Assembly (NCBI GenBank): GCA_033964015.1
Contig: JAWWUD010000055.1
Span: 446,501-510,500 of the forward strand
Direction: 5' to 3'
Source of the DNA: Scolanthus callimorphus
Taxonomy: Eukaryota; Cnidaria; Anthozoa; Actiniaria; Edwardsiidae
DNA: 64,000 nt
Shown here: positions 39,501-52,900 of the stretch, piece after piece
Position numbering within the stretch: position 1 is the stretch's first letter
Layout: every line of letters begins with the position of its first letter
Position numbers and translations under genes: made by a program
Notes under the pieces: model-generated
Told to the model about the DNA's origin: nothing
What the model saw: the letters and a program-made list of their open reading frames with translations, nothing else
Database searches by the model: none

Positions 39501-42500
39501 GCAACAGAACGAGAATCATGTTATGCCCTTTTCACAAAGTGAGTTTTTTTTACAGCTGCTAAGGCTGATTTAAACCTGCTTTGTAGACCAACTTTTTCTA
39601 CTGAATGCCAGATAGTGTCTGTGAATATTGCTTACAGTATACACCTATTTCAAAAGGTTGCTTTCGCGCGTTGATCGGCTATGCGTATTTCATAGATCGC
39701 AAAGCATCATGTTTGCAAATACCTCTCTTTTTTGAAAATTAACATGGATCCCAGAGAGCAACATTTTATGAAATAGGTGTATCACAAGACGTTATGTAGA
39801 CTTTCTCAAAGTCCTTTAAAATTTTTATTTTGCTAACGCTTCGCTCGCTTCGGGTATCCTATGAGGTCGACTTGGAGCAAGTCAGACGTTATGAAGCGAG
39901 TCAGAAATTAAAACAAAAGTTGAAAGAAAATGTTTTATTCTTTAGTGTTTCGTTTTGACATTAGCGGCACAGTTCCAGAAAACAATCCACTGCACAAGAA
40001 AATTTACCAGAATGGCTCATTAAGCAATAATTTTGGAAATGATCTCTGTCTAAAGACCCTTGATACAGACTATCACATGACAAAACTGTTGTTTCCTTAA
40101 AAGATTCAGCAGTTTCTAGAACATATAAATATTCCCATTCATAATATGAGCCTTCTTGTTTGAAATGGCGAAGATGTTGAAACTCCACTTGAAGCGTAAG
40201 GAATCCGCCTAGACAAATACAGGGGCGTAGCCAGGGGGGGGGGTTCCAGGGGTTCCGGAACCCCCCTCTCCCACAGCGGAACCCCCCCTCGCCTCTGTTC
40301 TGGACCGACTGACTACTAAAATTGTAAATATGTAATAGACAACAAATAAAAGCTCCAATAAAATGTAGCAAATTTCTTCAAACGCTAGTTTTTCCCCGAG
40401 ATCTATGTGGAGTTTTTTATTTTTTGAATTTTGGAACCCCCCTTCTCATAAGTGCTGGCTACGCCCCTGAAATATCTCCCCTTAAATCTGAATATAGTGA
40501 CACTGATATAATTTTGATATACATGTGGAGATGCTGAATGTGATTGGTAACTATGACTATCGTAAGCATAATTATGCGAGAATAACAGCATCAACAACAA
40601 GAGGATCGTGTCAGTTGAGTTCTTGTGCGTTCTTTCATACCTCCTTTGACCCAAATCAATTAGACAACCAGTTTGCTAATTATTACTTTTGTGTGATCGT
40701 ATCAATGCTTTGTTCAATTGCTTTGCTTTTGGCACGCAGGCCCAATGAAATGTAGTGAATTATTACAATTACAATTTTTGTTTCGGAACAGGTTTTCGGC
40801 ACGCTCGCCAACGTTAGACAAAATTCTTGGCTTGCTACCCGATTTTGAGCTTGCTTGCTCAAACTGGAACACGCTGCTTCTCAAAAGGCACTCCTCTGAA
40901 GTACACAAATGTGTTATGGGTAAAAAAGAACGCGAACAACTTAAATCTCTAGTGAAACAAAGGATTTTTTCAAACCTTTCGTCTCGCGATTCGCCGAAAA
41001 TCACCACGAGACGAATGCGGGACGAATGCAAGCTTGGTAGTATCAAGTCAGCAAAAAAACACGCGCGACGATTGGCTTTTGAAGTCACATGATCCGATCA
41101 GCAAAAAGCATGCGCTACGATTGGCTTTGCTAGTCACATGACACGGTGCCGTGCAATACTTGTAAAGAACGCGTACTACAATTGGCTTTCTCGGCTGCTT
41201 CTAGACATTACGTCATTTAATATTACCTTAAGTTACGCTCAATCGAGATTTCTTTCGCCTGAACCTCGTACGGCTCTATGATGCTGCCGCCTCGCCAGCC
41301 TCGCGTCTTCGCTCGGCTGGCTCGTTGGCAATTAGCGAAAAACAAATTTACACCGATAAAATTTGACAAGTCGTTGGCGATGTCAATTAGTAATTTATAA
41401 CAAACAAATAAAAATATAAACATACGTTTAGAACAGGAAGGTTTTGTTTTGTTTTACCACTGTTTGGAAAATTGCTTCTCAAATCAGATCGGTCAAACTG
41501 AGCTGAATTTCATGATAGATACCATGTCCACAGATCGCTTTATCATCGCCACCAAAAATCTCTAAAGTGAGGTCCCGTTTTCTTTCCAAATCTGATAATT
41601 TTGTGTGGGTCAGGTATTAGGCGGTGGCCTGGTCCTCACTAGGACGCAAGCACAAACGCAAGCATAAGTACAGGTGAGGACATTCGCCTTTGTCACGCGC
41701 CGCCATTTTTGTTTCCAGAATGACCCGGCAAAGCATAAAAAGCAATGAACCAATCAACGTTTTGGTTCTAAAGCAAATAAGGAGTAATTGTTGGTAGCTT
41801 GGTCAACTTTTGTACCATAAATCCTAGCATCAGGTCTCGCTTTCCAGCTATGAGCAAAACCCGCGCCCTGCTTGGCCTCGTTTCCATGCTGAATAAATCG
41901 GCTGAAAAAATCAAGATGGCGCTTGTGTGACAAAGGCGAATGCACGACGCAAGCATAAGAATACACGCATGCGCAAATGTAATTTTCGTTTCCATTCCAC
42001 CACGCCAAACGTAAAAGAGGCCTGGTAGCCCAAGCCATCTTGGAGTCTTGTGAGCTATGAACGAGAGGACCTGGTGCCGGGCGGGACGTTGATTGGCGGG
42101 AAGTCTTGCGCTTGTGCTTGAGCGCCCTCATTGCGACGCAAGAACAAACACAAGCACAAGAACAACGCAAGTCTTGTTCTTCTTGCGTCGGCCTTGCGCT
42201 TTTGCTTGCGTCGTGCATGTCCTCATCTGCCCTTATGCTTGCGCTTGCGTCCTAGTGAGGACGTATATGAAACGAAATCAATTTTTACATTTTTCAACAC
42301 ATCGTATGTAAAGAAGTAAAGCACTGCAAGTTTGAAAGAATTTCGGTAAAATGCTGCAATGTGATCTCTGGCTAGCACATTAGGCATTCAGAATATCAGA
42401 CGACACTGTTTGGTGACGTAATTTTGTTTCTACACTACAAAGCGAGATTTATTTAAAAAATGACGAATTCGGCATCAAATACCCTCCAGAGATGTAGCAG

Positions 42501-43907
42501 GGAATTCAAATCAGGACAAATAAAGGAAATTTTTTTATCTCCATAACCAACCAGTTTTGTAAGGTTTAAAAGACGTCTATAGTAAGCAAGTTAGGTTTTT
42601 GACGTGTATGATCGCGCTCATAGTCTTGTATGGAAGCAAACAAAATGATGCGTCAAATCGCATGCATATTAGCTAGCCACAAAACTCATGACTATGCGAG
42701 CGTATAGCTTCGCGGCTATTTATCAAATCTTTCTCAACCTTGGGCAGCATGCCTGTCTAATAATAGTCTATCCAGAGATCCGAAAACTGATTTCGTTTCA
42801 TGTGCACTTTAAGAAAGAAACCAAGAGAAAATTAAAAAACGCGATGGCTTTATTTTTTAGAGCGGTTTTCATGATTGCAGTGAAACCATTCGCAAAGTGA
42901 TTATACCAATTCTGAATAATATAACAGCGATCACAAAGTGCTTACCAATTACTCACCCCAACCACCTGAAATCCGCTCTATTACATTTTGAGTCTCATTA
43001 ACATTAATAATGAGTTTTTTAAAGCACTCCAGTTTTAGAAAGTACGATTTAGTACAGTTTTCACTTTTTAACAAACAACCCGCAAATAGCGAAAGGCTAA
43101 TCTAAGGCGGGTAGTGTGGTGATGTGTACAACATACACTGCCAATTAAACATGATGGACATTATACAAATAAACACGTTACGTAAAATAAGAAAGCATGA
43201 AGATGGAATAAAGACACAAATTATTGTGAAAATAGAACGGAAGCGTCAACTTACTGCAGTCTTGTACGTGCAGTATTTTTAAATAATGTTGAAGGTACAA
43301 GTTTGCATGAAAGATACAGCCGTATAAAACCAACAGTTTACTAGAGAAAGCACGACCAACAGGGAACTTTGGAAACGATTTTGGCGCCCTAAAAACTTGT
43401 ATTAAGTAGGCGTAACGGATTGGCATTTACAAAACTATTTCGTCGGTTCTTCAATCCAACAGTGTACGAGAAACTACAATATTAGGCAGGTTCAGTGTTA
43501 CCTGCATATACGAAGTCTATTAATAAAACTGGTACAAACTGCGATGGCTAGAACGGAGAACTAAGACATATTACAGTCCGACTTATCTTTTCGGAGAGTT
43601 CCCTTATAAATAGGCACTGAAAGGACGCTTTTTAAATTCTGCACTTCGGGCTCCCTGTGATGGGCTGTGATCACGTGTTAAACGCGCGCGGTACATCCGG
43701 TACATTACTATCGAAGATTCCGTTGGAAATACTACAGGCAGACCAGGCGAATTGTTAGTAGTATATAATGTTGACTTATTACCTTTTAAATGTTGAGAAT
43801 GGAGCCCTCCGAGCTGTTTCCGGCCCTTCCCACAGTTCACTAAAAAACTCGCTACCTCTTCCAGGAAGCGGTAGTAGCGAGTTTTTTAATGAACTGTGTG
43901 TGTGTGT

Positions 43908-43939
<32 letters not shown>

Positions 43940-46900
43940 CGCCTGCTAGCAAATAGAGGTAAGTAGCAAAAGCAAACACTCCTGTCCCAGTATACATCAG
44001 AAACTGCCAATAATCAGTCATACCTGTAGCCTAGGAGCAAGAAGCTGATCACAGATGCCTTGACAAAACCTTTCGGTTGCCTAAAATGGGGTTAAAAACA
44101 GCCAAAAAATATCCGTTATCTACACTCGTGAATGCAGAACAGGCATTAACCCTATTCTTCTGGTTATGGTTGGACGATGGGATACCCACGACATAACTTG
44201 CTGTCAATCCACAAACTACCATGAACTTCCGATGGCCAACTATAAAACGTATTTCTTTTGAGATGGCAACAAGTGTTATTTGAAGCATTCAGGGAAAGCG
44301 AGAAAGGCGGCTGGCCTTAGCAAAGTCGCGCACCAACTACATGAAAATATCAATTGGTGTTGCCTTTGGAATGCTTGCTAGCTGAGCTACGAATAGAGCC
44401 ATGCATTCTAATCAGTTTGTGGCTGCACTGACGTTTTTAACGTGTTGAAATAAATGTATGTATTTACTACTTAGGCTCCAGTAACTTTTCTACAATCATT
44501 TATTATTGAAACGATGGCTAGCCCGGTTGTTACCATGTTAGTGAATTCTCACCTCTAAAAGAAGAGCACAGAACGACTTCTTGGAGAAGCAAGCACTCTC
44601 AACTGCTAATCTTAGCCGATGAACATGTGACTCAAACAGAGGGAAATGCGCAAAGAAATAGGATTGTAGAGCGAGACTTTCTCATCATTAGCACTCAGTG
44701 GAAATGTGATGCCCAAACCAATCTTGGGCCGACGCCTTAGAACTGGGGAAACCTAAAACGATTAACAGAAAACGCATTCAAGCAGCTCTTCAACAGAACA
44801 CAACAACAACAAGACCTCTGCCTATTTGAACAAAAACCTACATCTTCAGGATCCTCCTTCCTTTTAGTGAAGCCACTGTCAATACTGGTGACCTGACTAC
44901 GGTACAGCCTTCGATGGTAGCTACCACAGGGCGAGGAGGAGGGAGTATGTAATGACGTCATGCTTCCAGCAATGGAATTGCCTAAAACAACCCAAACAAC
45001 GGGTTACTCGTAACAACACGACACCAACAATTTAGGGATACTAGAACATTTTCTAAGTTTAAATTAGGAGGAAAAGGCGTGTAAGTGGAGTGCAACAAAG
45101 ACACAAAATGGAATGTTATTTGAATGTACATTAACAGTATTTTTGGTAGACTTGTGAAAAGCCGTCCACGAAAGATATGCGGAAGCTAAAATTTGTCCCT
45201 TCCCAGAACTTACAAGCACTATCAATAGATGTCATGAAGCCACTATCTTCCTCTGGTTCAATAAGTATGCTAGGGGATCCAGGGACTGCCACAGGGTTAG
45301 AGGTTGCTGCTAGCATGGTATCTCTAGGGCTACCATTCTGGGATGAAAGCGACACACAGTCGGGATCAATGCGTGTGCTACTGTCATCAAGCAAGGAGTC
45401 GATCTGGCTGGAATTACTGATGTAGCTTTCCACTCCATTTTCACTATAGAGAAATCAAGGCAGTCATTAGTAACACTGAGTATTAATTACACATTCATAC
45501 CAGTGAAGCGACAAATGGACAACATTATTTTTTTCCTTTTTTGACAACTGACAAGTGCGCACACTTTATTAGGAGAAACTAAAAAATATACCCCTAAAGG
45601 TGATTTTTTATTGAAATGATACGTGAAGTGATATAGCGCCTCTCTTTCTATTGGCCAGCATGAGAAACCTGGCAGGCGCAAAATGGATTAGTTGCCAGAA
45701 ATGTTTCTCTAGTGGTGTATTTACTAATACGGTTTTCATAATTCCACAAACTCTGAAGCATTAACAGCCAATAGCTAATACTTTTAAACAGCCATGTTTG
45801 AGATGAAGTACAGAAAATATGATCACAACCATGTAAATTTGTATATAAAAATGATTTATTGACTTTATCCTTGCTGTATTAGTAGATCTTTATCCTTGCT
45901 ATATCCTTGCTGTATTAGTTAGATTTTACAAACATCAAATTATTTTCTATGCAAAAAGAAATTGCATGCAGTTTTATGTTATTTACAATTAAATAAATAA
46001 ATAAAATAAAATGACTAATTTATTCCAGACATTATTTTCTGCTGATAATAAATAAAACACTAATGTAGTTCACAATTTATAATGGCAATTATTGGTTGAG
46101 GGAGAGGGAATTTGGGAATCACACATGAAATGTCATTTACTTCTCACAGAAATGTCTTCTACTATGCTGGGGAAATTTAAAGAAAAGTATTATCATGTTA
46201 TGAATCTCGGAATCCCATGTACACATTCACATCTGATTGATAGGCTTGTCTGATAGCTGCCACCACACAAGCAGGAATAACTCTGCGATTCCCTTTCCCC
46301 AGTTTCGCATACTTCATTATGATGAAGGCTCTATATGCAGCTTTCCTGTAGCTTGTGGTTGAATAGTCTGGGGGGTCAGCTCTCAAATCTGCACGCTGCA
46401 AAATGTTCTGCTTTAGGGTTGTTTTGTCTATACACATATGATGAAATGCAGTATACGACGTGATGCATCTTGCTTTCTTGCAGCACTTGTTTTCTGTTTC
46501 ACAATCCATCGGTCTGCAGACCCCACATATACACCATGGTGTAAGGGCAGGATTCCTTGGAAGTGGAACCTCTGGATTTTCAATTGACTGGGTTAGATTT
46601 CTTGCATAATCAAGACTTCCTCGTCCTTGGCTAAGGACCTTGATAAGCACAGCAGTTTTCAGTTCATCAGTCAGAGGCTGGACAAATTGCTGCAATAATA
46701 AAACAAAAATGCTAAGTGACTGATGGAGCTGACTGATGAAAGCTCCATAATAACATTGTCGACACTAAAACATTGCTAGTATAAATCAACACATGTCGAC
46801 ATCTGATTGGAATAAAAAGATCTGACTACAAATATCATCAAGAGAGGGAGAGAGAGACTAGAAATGCCTAAAATCTTGCTATTACTTCTCAAGTACTACT

Positions 46901-49900
46901 GGCTGGAGTAACCTACAAACAGGTGTCTTTTAGAATCTAGTGTCTAGATTTTATTACAGCTATAGAAAAGAACACCACACGCGACCATTTGCTACAGAGA
47001 AACCTCAGCTCGCAAGATAGGACTGGGTTGCTAGCGTAAAAACATAGGTAATTCGAGGAAAATAAATCGAGCTACTGAATGCGACAATGAGAGCTTTAGT
47101 ATGAGACATATGTAACTTAGCAGCAACAGAATAACATCTGAAAGTGCTCTCACCTCGATTTCTCTTTCAGACTCGAGAAGCTCTTGCTGGTGTGCATCTA
47201 AGGCGCTCGGATTCTTGCTCACGTCTCCAGAATCTCCTTCCTTGTTCTTACAAGCAAGCTTTGAAGTTCCGCACCTGCACTGGTCTCCGCACTTCTGGTT
47301 CGCATTTCGGCAGGGGCAACCAGCCGCCCGAGCAGTACGCTTTCGGCTGCAAGTGTTCTTACAAGAACATACCTAAAACATGAAGATCAGAATCGAACCT
47401 TTCATTTAACCGATCGAAACTCCAGAAATCTTGTTTACAAACTTTACACAAACATTCAACAACTGAGCAAGTTATCTCACCACTCGTGAAGGCACTTGAT
47501 CGGCATTCGGTTGCTGGTTGTTTTCTTGAGCGATGGCGACTTGCTGTTGTAGGATTCTTGGATGTATCGGTGAGCCGTATTCGTTTCTCTCGTGGAAGCT
47601 TGTCCCCTCGATGTCTACACTTATGCTTGACTCAGCTTCGCTTGGTTCGTACTCGATGTCGTCCATATTTTGTATACTAGTAATAGTTCTCACTAGAGCT
47701 GCCCCCGTGCTTTTTAAACTGCAGATGTATTTCAATTAACATTTTTACAGCTGTTTCAGACAACACGCGAACCCACCGTTATCAGCTTGTTGGAGTTTGT
47801 CAGTTGTATTACAAAACCGTTAAAGATACATGTGAAATTCTATAAGCCGAAACTCTATAAACAATTCTAACCAAAAGTACGAAAAGCCGTCAAAACTCTT
47901 GCGAAACTCTAGCGAAATACCGAAAATTCTTCTGAAAACTATTGTGTCACAATTCCAAAACGACTATTAATACACATTCTTACTCAGAAACACTTGCGCA
48001 CAAAAATCTTGTTTGAAAACTCTATGAATATGAATACTTGAAAGCTTAAAGCCATTTGATCTTTCCGGAAATACTTACAACGGAGAACAGAACACAAGAC
48101 TTTAGACTCTCGTGTCTCGTTGGCTGTCTCTGCTTCACGATTTCTCTGCTTTTGCTCTTTTTCAATCGCTGCTCCCTAATAACCTATATCTGCGTTTTTA
48201 TACCAGCTATCACCTGAAGCTGCTAAAGAGCTTATAATAGAACTTAATTTAACAGCACTAAAAAACGCGTTCCGCCCTTGCCAGATTTCCGGTCAACAAA
48301 GGTAGACTATTTTAACCTACTTAGTATACTTTAGAGGCAACCATTACACAGCAGACAGCGCACACATCGGAAGAAGACAAAAACGCCTACTTCTCCCTTG
48401 TACTGATGCAAAAATAATAATTCTAAAGTCCTCTTTGTGAGTGTGGTGAACTTATAAAAAGGAAATATTGTCGTTAAATTATCACATTCTTTCGTAGCGG
48501 ACCTATTGTTAAGCACAATAGCAACTATTTTGAATGCTTTACTACTATTATGAGGTTTAGAGCTCTTAGCTTTGTGAACATTCAAGTTTTTCTCTAGACT
48601 ACACAGCCACAGCAGCTCAACATTTGCTAATTCTGAACTATGGATTGCACTGACTGACTTCGGCTGAGCGTCTCCTTAGAGTTTTTGGTGATTTATTAAA
48701 TGTCACGACCAGTTTGTTGTGAATGTTTAGAATTTTTATTATCCGCCAGTGACGTGACAACAGTAGAGGTCTCAAACCCACGCTTACGAACAACAGCTCT
48801 TTGTTAGGCTCTGCCAATCATTTGCGTTCCTTTGCGAATCTCATGATCCCGTCATCCAATCATAAACGTTACCCAAGACCTTTTGCGGGCTTTTTGGCAA
48901 TGACCATAGCTACTTTGCGCCAATCATTTGCGTTCCTTTGCTAATCACATGATCCGGTCATCCAATCATAAACGTTACCAAGACCTTTTGCGGTCCCTGC
49001 TCCGACGGATCGAGATTTTTTCTGGCATATGTACCATATACCCTTATGTTTTCTCTTTACGCGGGGGGTTCTATAATGCCTCCTCGGGTTTTGGCCTCTG
49101 GGCCAAACCCTGCGGGGGCAAAAACCCCAAACTCTCACAGAAATAAATCTTTAAAGCGCGTTGTGTACGTCGTGATCGTGACTAGAGATCGCTTTGCATG
49201 CCCGGGACCAAGGGACGCGTGGGACGCTACCGTGTATGATGTCCCGTATGTAAACAATAACAACGCGGGGAATTATGGGCAGGGTGCGTAGGCTCCTTTT
49301 TAAACATCACTCAGAGGTGTTGCAAAACCAGGCTGCTTAAATGTTTGATTTAGGGAAGGCTTTGAAAACACAACTAATTAGATGATGCACAACTAATTAG
49401 ATGGTGCAGAGTTCGTTGACAATTTGCTCTGCCGACTGAAGCGTCATACAGCATAAAGAATTGCATTTTCAGTGTTTGTTTGCGGGTGAGATAATTTTCA
49501 TAAACAGTGCTCACAATTGCGAGAAACAGTAGCACTTCAATTACTTGGGGACATTCTTTACTATATCTGGATCTATATCATTCAGATCAAACATTATATT
49601 TTGATATACAGCCACAGGCGATCCAAGCTCTAGTCATGTGGGGTACTGTGAAAGAAACATGTAACGTTGTCGCCGTAAAAATTAGAGCGGATTTCACATG
49701 ACTGTCAACCCTTGTTATGTAATTGCTATTGCTTTGCGTTCTCATTGGCTACTCGTTTTTCTCAGCCAATCAAATTCTTTAGTAAATACAATTGTGTAAT
49801 TACTTAGTAATTTGTTCGGCTTGTGATTGGCTGAGAGAAAAGCCATTTAGGAGCAAGTGGTGATTTCTCTCGATTCTGATTGGCTAGTGATTGCTCAATT

Positions 49901-52900
49901 GCAATTGTTTTCACGACAGTCATGTGAAATCCGCTCTATAGGTAAATGTAAATATTGAAATAAAATCATGTGACATCGGAATGTCGTAGTTGTCAAATAA
50001 AGTGCTCCTGGAGCGATTTTATTGCATTTTGGGTGTTTTGTGCCTTTTTCTTAATACCCCTACTGTATGTTATAATAGATTGACAAGGTACATACGAAAC
50101 GAGCATTCAAAACACCTTTTCTAGCTCGATTTGTTTCACTAAAAATCGAGCTTAGTCATCAAACAAAACAACCCAGACAATGAGGAATGAACCACAGCAC
50201 TATGTTTTAGCAGTCATTTGAATGTGCAACTTACCTGAGAGAAGTGCGAGGTCTTAAAAGTCCAAACGATTTCGATTTGGAGGTGACGTTAGAAAAAGTG
50301 GTTGGGTCAGGATCGCACCGTCTGGGTCGAGAAATCCAATCGACTGCCACTATTGTGAATTTAGCCAATCAGAGCAAACCTGGAGCAATGGCGCAAAAAC
50401 GGTCAATCTGCTTTGCGACTCTGATTGGCTAAATTCACAATAGTGGCAGTCAATTGGATTTCTTGACCCAGACCGTGCGACCGTGACTTAACCACTTTTT
50501 CTAACGTCACCTCAAAATCGAAATCATTTGGTCTTTTAAGACAATCTATTATTACATACGGTCTACGGGTATTAAGAAAAAGGCACAAAAAAACACCCAA
50601 AATGCAATAAAATCGCTCCAGGAGAACTATTTTTGACAACTACAACATTCTGAGGAGATGTCACATGATTTTATTTCAATATTTACATTTACCTATAATT
50701 TTTACAGTGACAACGTTACATGTTTCTTTCACAATACCCCACATGACTAGAGCTTGGATCGCCTGTGATACAGCAAGGATTGTTACATATTCAATCAACC
50801 CAATATAGTTTTACCACTTACAGAGCTTTCGGGAACCATCCTGTTCAATTTCTGAATGGTTCCTGAAAGCTTTGGTAAGCGGTAAAACTACAGTATACAT
50901 GGCTTGAAATTGCGCACGATACAGGTGTAATTAATATGCCTAAAAAATCCTTTTATGCCTAACTTTTTTGACTTAGGTGTAAAATAACGACTGTGTTATC
51001 AGTTTCTACAGTGTTTTCCAACTGGATTTACCCCTAGATTTTTGCTGGAATTACACGTCCTATAACTTTTGTACAAGGAGTACAATTAGGACTATTTCTT
51101 AATTTCAAGCTCTGGTATATTGGGTTGATTGATACTGTACAAGAATCCTTGCTTTCTATTCTATGGTATGCTTCAATCATAGAATTTACATAGTTGCATA
51201 TATTTCTAAGAATAATAAGCGATTCTGAAAAATGGTAAAAGTAGCATCAAAGCATAGAACAGTTTACCTGCAACAGTTTGGCATGATGATTCTTGGCTTG
51301 AGAGCAAATACTTTGGACAGCAAAAGCTGGTGTGGTGATCTAGAAAAGATCAGATAGATAAACACAATAAAGCTTACAAATATAAAAATTCATGTGGCAG
51401 CCATAGTAAAAAAAATCCATTATTCTATGCATATTCATGAGTATATAAAGTATGCCACAGAATAATCTAATTATAAAATGTATGACAAAATCAATAAATG
51501 CATTACGGTAAAATATGATATAATCTATAATTAAAATTATGGAAAACTAACTTAGTTCTGTCCTCAAGCTAAAAAAACAGATAATACAAAACTATTGAAA
51601 CCACATACCGGGTACCGGTATGCGCCGTAAAAGAATGTGGCAAGAATGACAGAACATCTATAGCTCAAAGTACAAAGTGGAAACGAAAAAGAAGGAATAA
51701 ACCTCAAAAATCCATGCAAATTAAGACCATGCATATATCCAAACCTCCTTCATGCTTAGGACTTTCTTTATTTAAGCTTGACAAATTATTAATGAGTTTG
51801 AGAAGTAAAGAGTTTGAACTGTGGTGTGTCAAATGAACGCTGTGTCAATAAGTATTTGTTCAATATTAAAGTTGTACAAGGTTTGGCATCCTCAGTCAGA
51901 TGAAACATGCATGTTACCAACTTTTATCATAATTGTAACTTTATTGAAAACAAGAGAATTTCATGCAATTTTAAATCCATTATTGTAATTGTAAATGTAA
52001 ATGATTTGCTTTATTTGCCTCATTTATACCGTATGAGATGAACTTTGACAGTGGATCCTTTGTAAGCCATGGCAACAGATCCAAATAGCATCTCTCCTAA
52101 CATCTTAGAGTCATGGCTTGCCTTGCGACCCTTTAAAGGCAACACAATTGCATCAAGCAGATAAATTTGACACGATGTGGTACACCATAGATGCTCTGAA
52201 TTGCCAAGCAGGCTTCCCAATTACAATAGAAACACATATTGATTTTATGCAACACACTTACCCTCTGTGTTTTTCTGCCAACACTATGATCGACTTTACT
52301 TGACAATGACTTTTTGGAATCTGAGCATGAGGATTTACCAACTTGGAACTCCTGAAAACATACCCATTTGTGGCATTATAAAAAGAGATGGAATGCACAG
52401 TTCATACACTGCCTTCTTAGGACTGATTTTCATGTTAGGAAATATCAGGGATGGTTGGAGATATTCATGGTTTCTGACCATCCCTGTTAATCCCATTCTT
52501 AAGGCATCAAGAATTGTCTCCAATGTTTTGGTAACTGTCTGCGATGCAATTGGAGGGGTGGCGACAAAAATACGCATTATGCATACTTACTGATGCTTTA
52601 TCATTCTCTTGTTGCTTGGCAACCTTGGAATCAAATAGGAGAGTTTTTCCTTTCCTGTCACAATCCCTGAAGACTAACACTCTGATCTCATTTGGTTCTA
52701 GGGATGGGAAGGGGCTGAAACAAACAAAATAACAAGCTACTGAGTGCTCAATACTAGTCTTATAACAAGATTAGGGACCTAGACTGTGTGAGGATGCCAT
52801 CAACTAGGATAACAATGGCAGAGAACAAGTTGCCTGATTACATCGCACAGTTCCTGCACATGAAAATGGGGGGGGGGGTGGTACTCCCAAAACTTTATAC

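Larger units (their letters stand above)
49613..50770. repeat. 1.1-kb palindromic repeat around FNIP micro-exon 5
   Basis: The left arm (CCACAGGCGATCCAAGCTCT onward) returns inverted at the right end (...AGAGCTTGGATCGCCTGTG). The left arm holds a 252-bp TA-flanked MITE (49685-49936). It also holds a non-mirrored segment (about 50082-50250) with micro-exon 5. The right arm lacks both. Confidence 0.85.

Noticed and set aside
40714..41092. Two overlapping 124-codon ORFs on opposite strands
   Set aside because: They are mirror frames of the same DNA. Neither has a recognisable domain or splice context, and they lie in FNIP intron 9.
41754..42311. 154-codon ORF and partners near 42 kb
   Set aside because: Mostly inside the GCAAGCACAA inverted-repeat element; composition explains them.
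44290..44400. [14 protein letters not shown] stretch on the plus strand resembling FNIP IAIGVIF
   Set aside because: It is on the wrong strand. The true counterpart (PKIGLGITF) is in exon 8 on the minus strand.
46198..47666. A P2X ion channel gene
   Set aside because: Only the cytoplasmic ballast-type domain is present. There are no membrane helices or extracellular Cys pattern.
52335..52577. 80-codon minus-strand ORF ending GMFSGVPSW
   Set aside because: It overlaps the donor side of FNIP exon 2 and intron 2, is out of frame with the exon and is not family-like.
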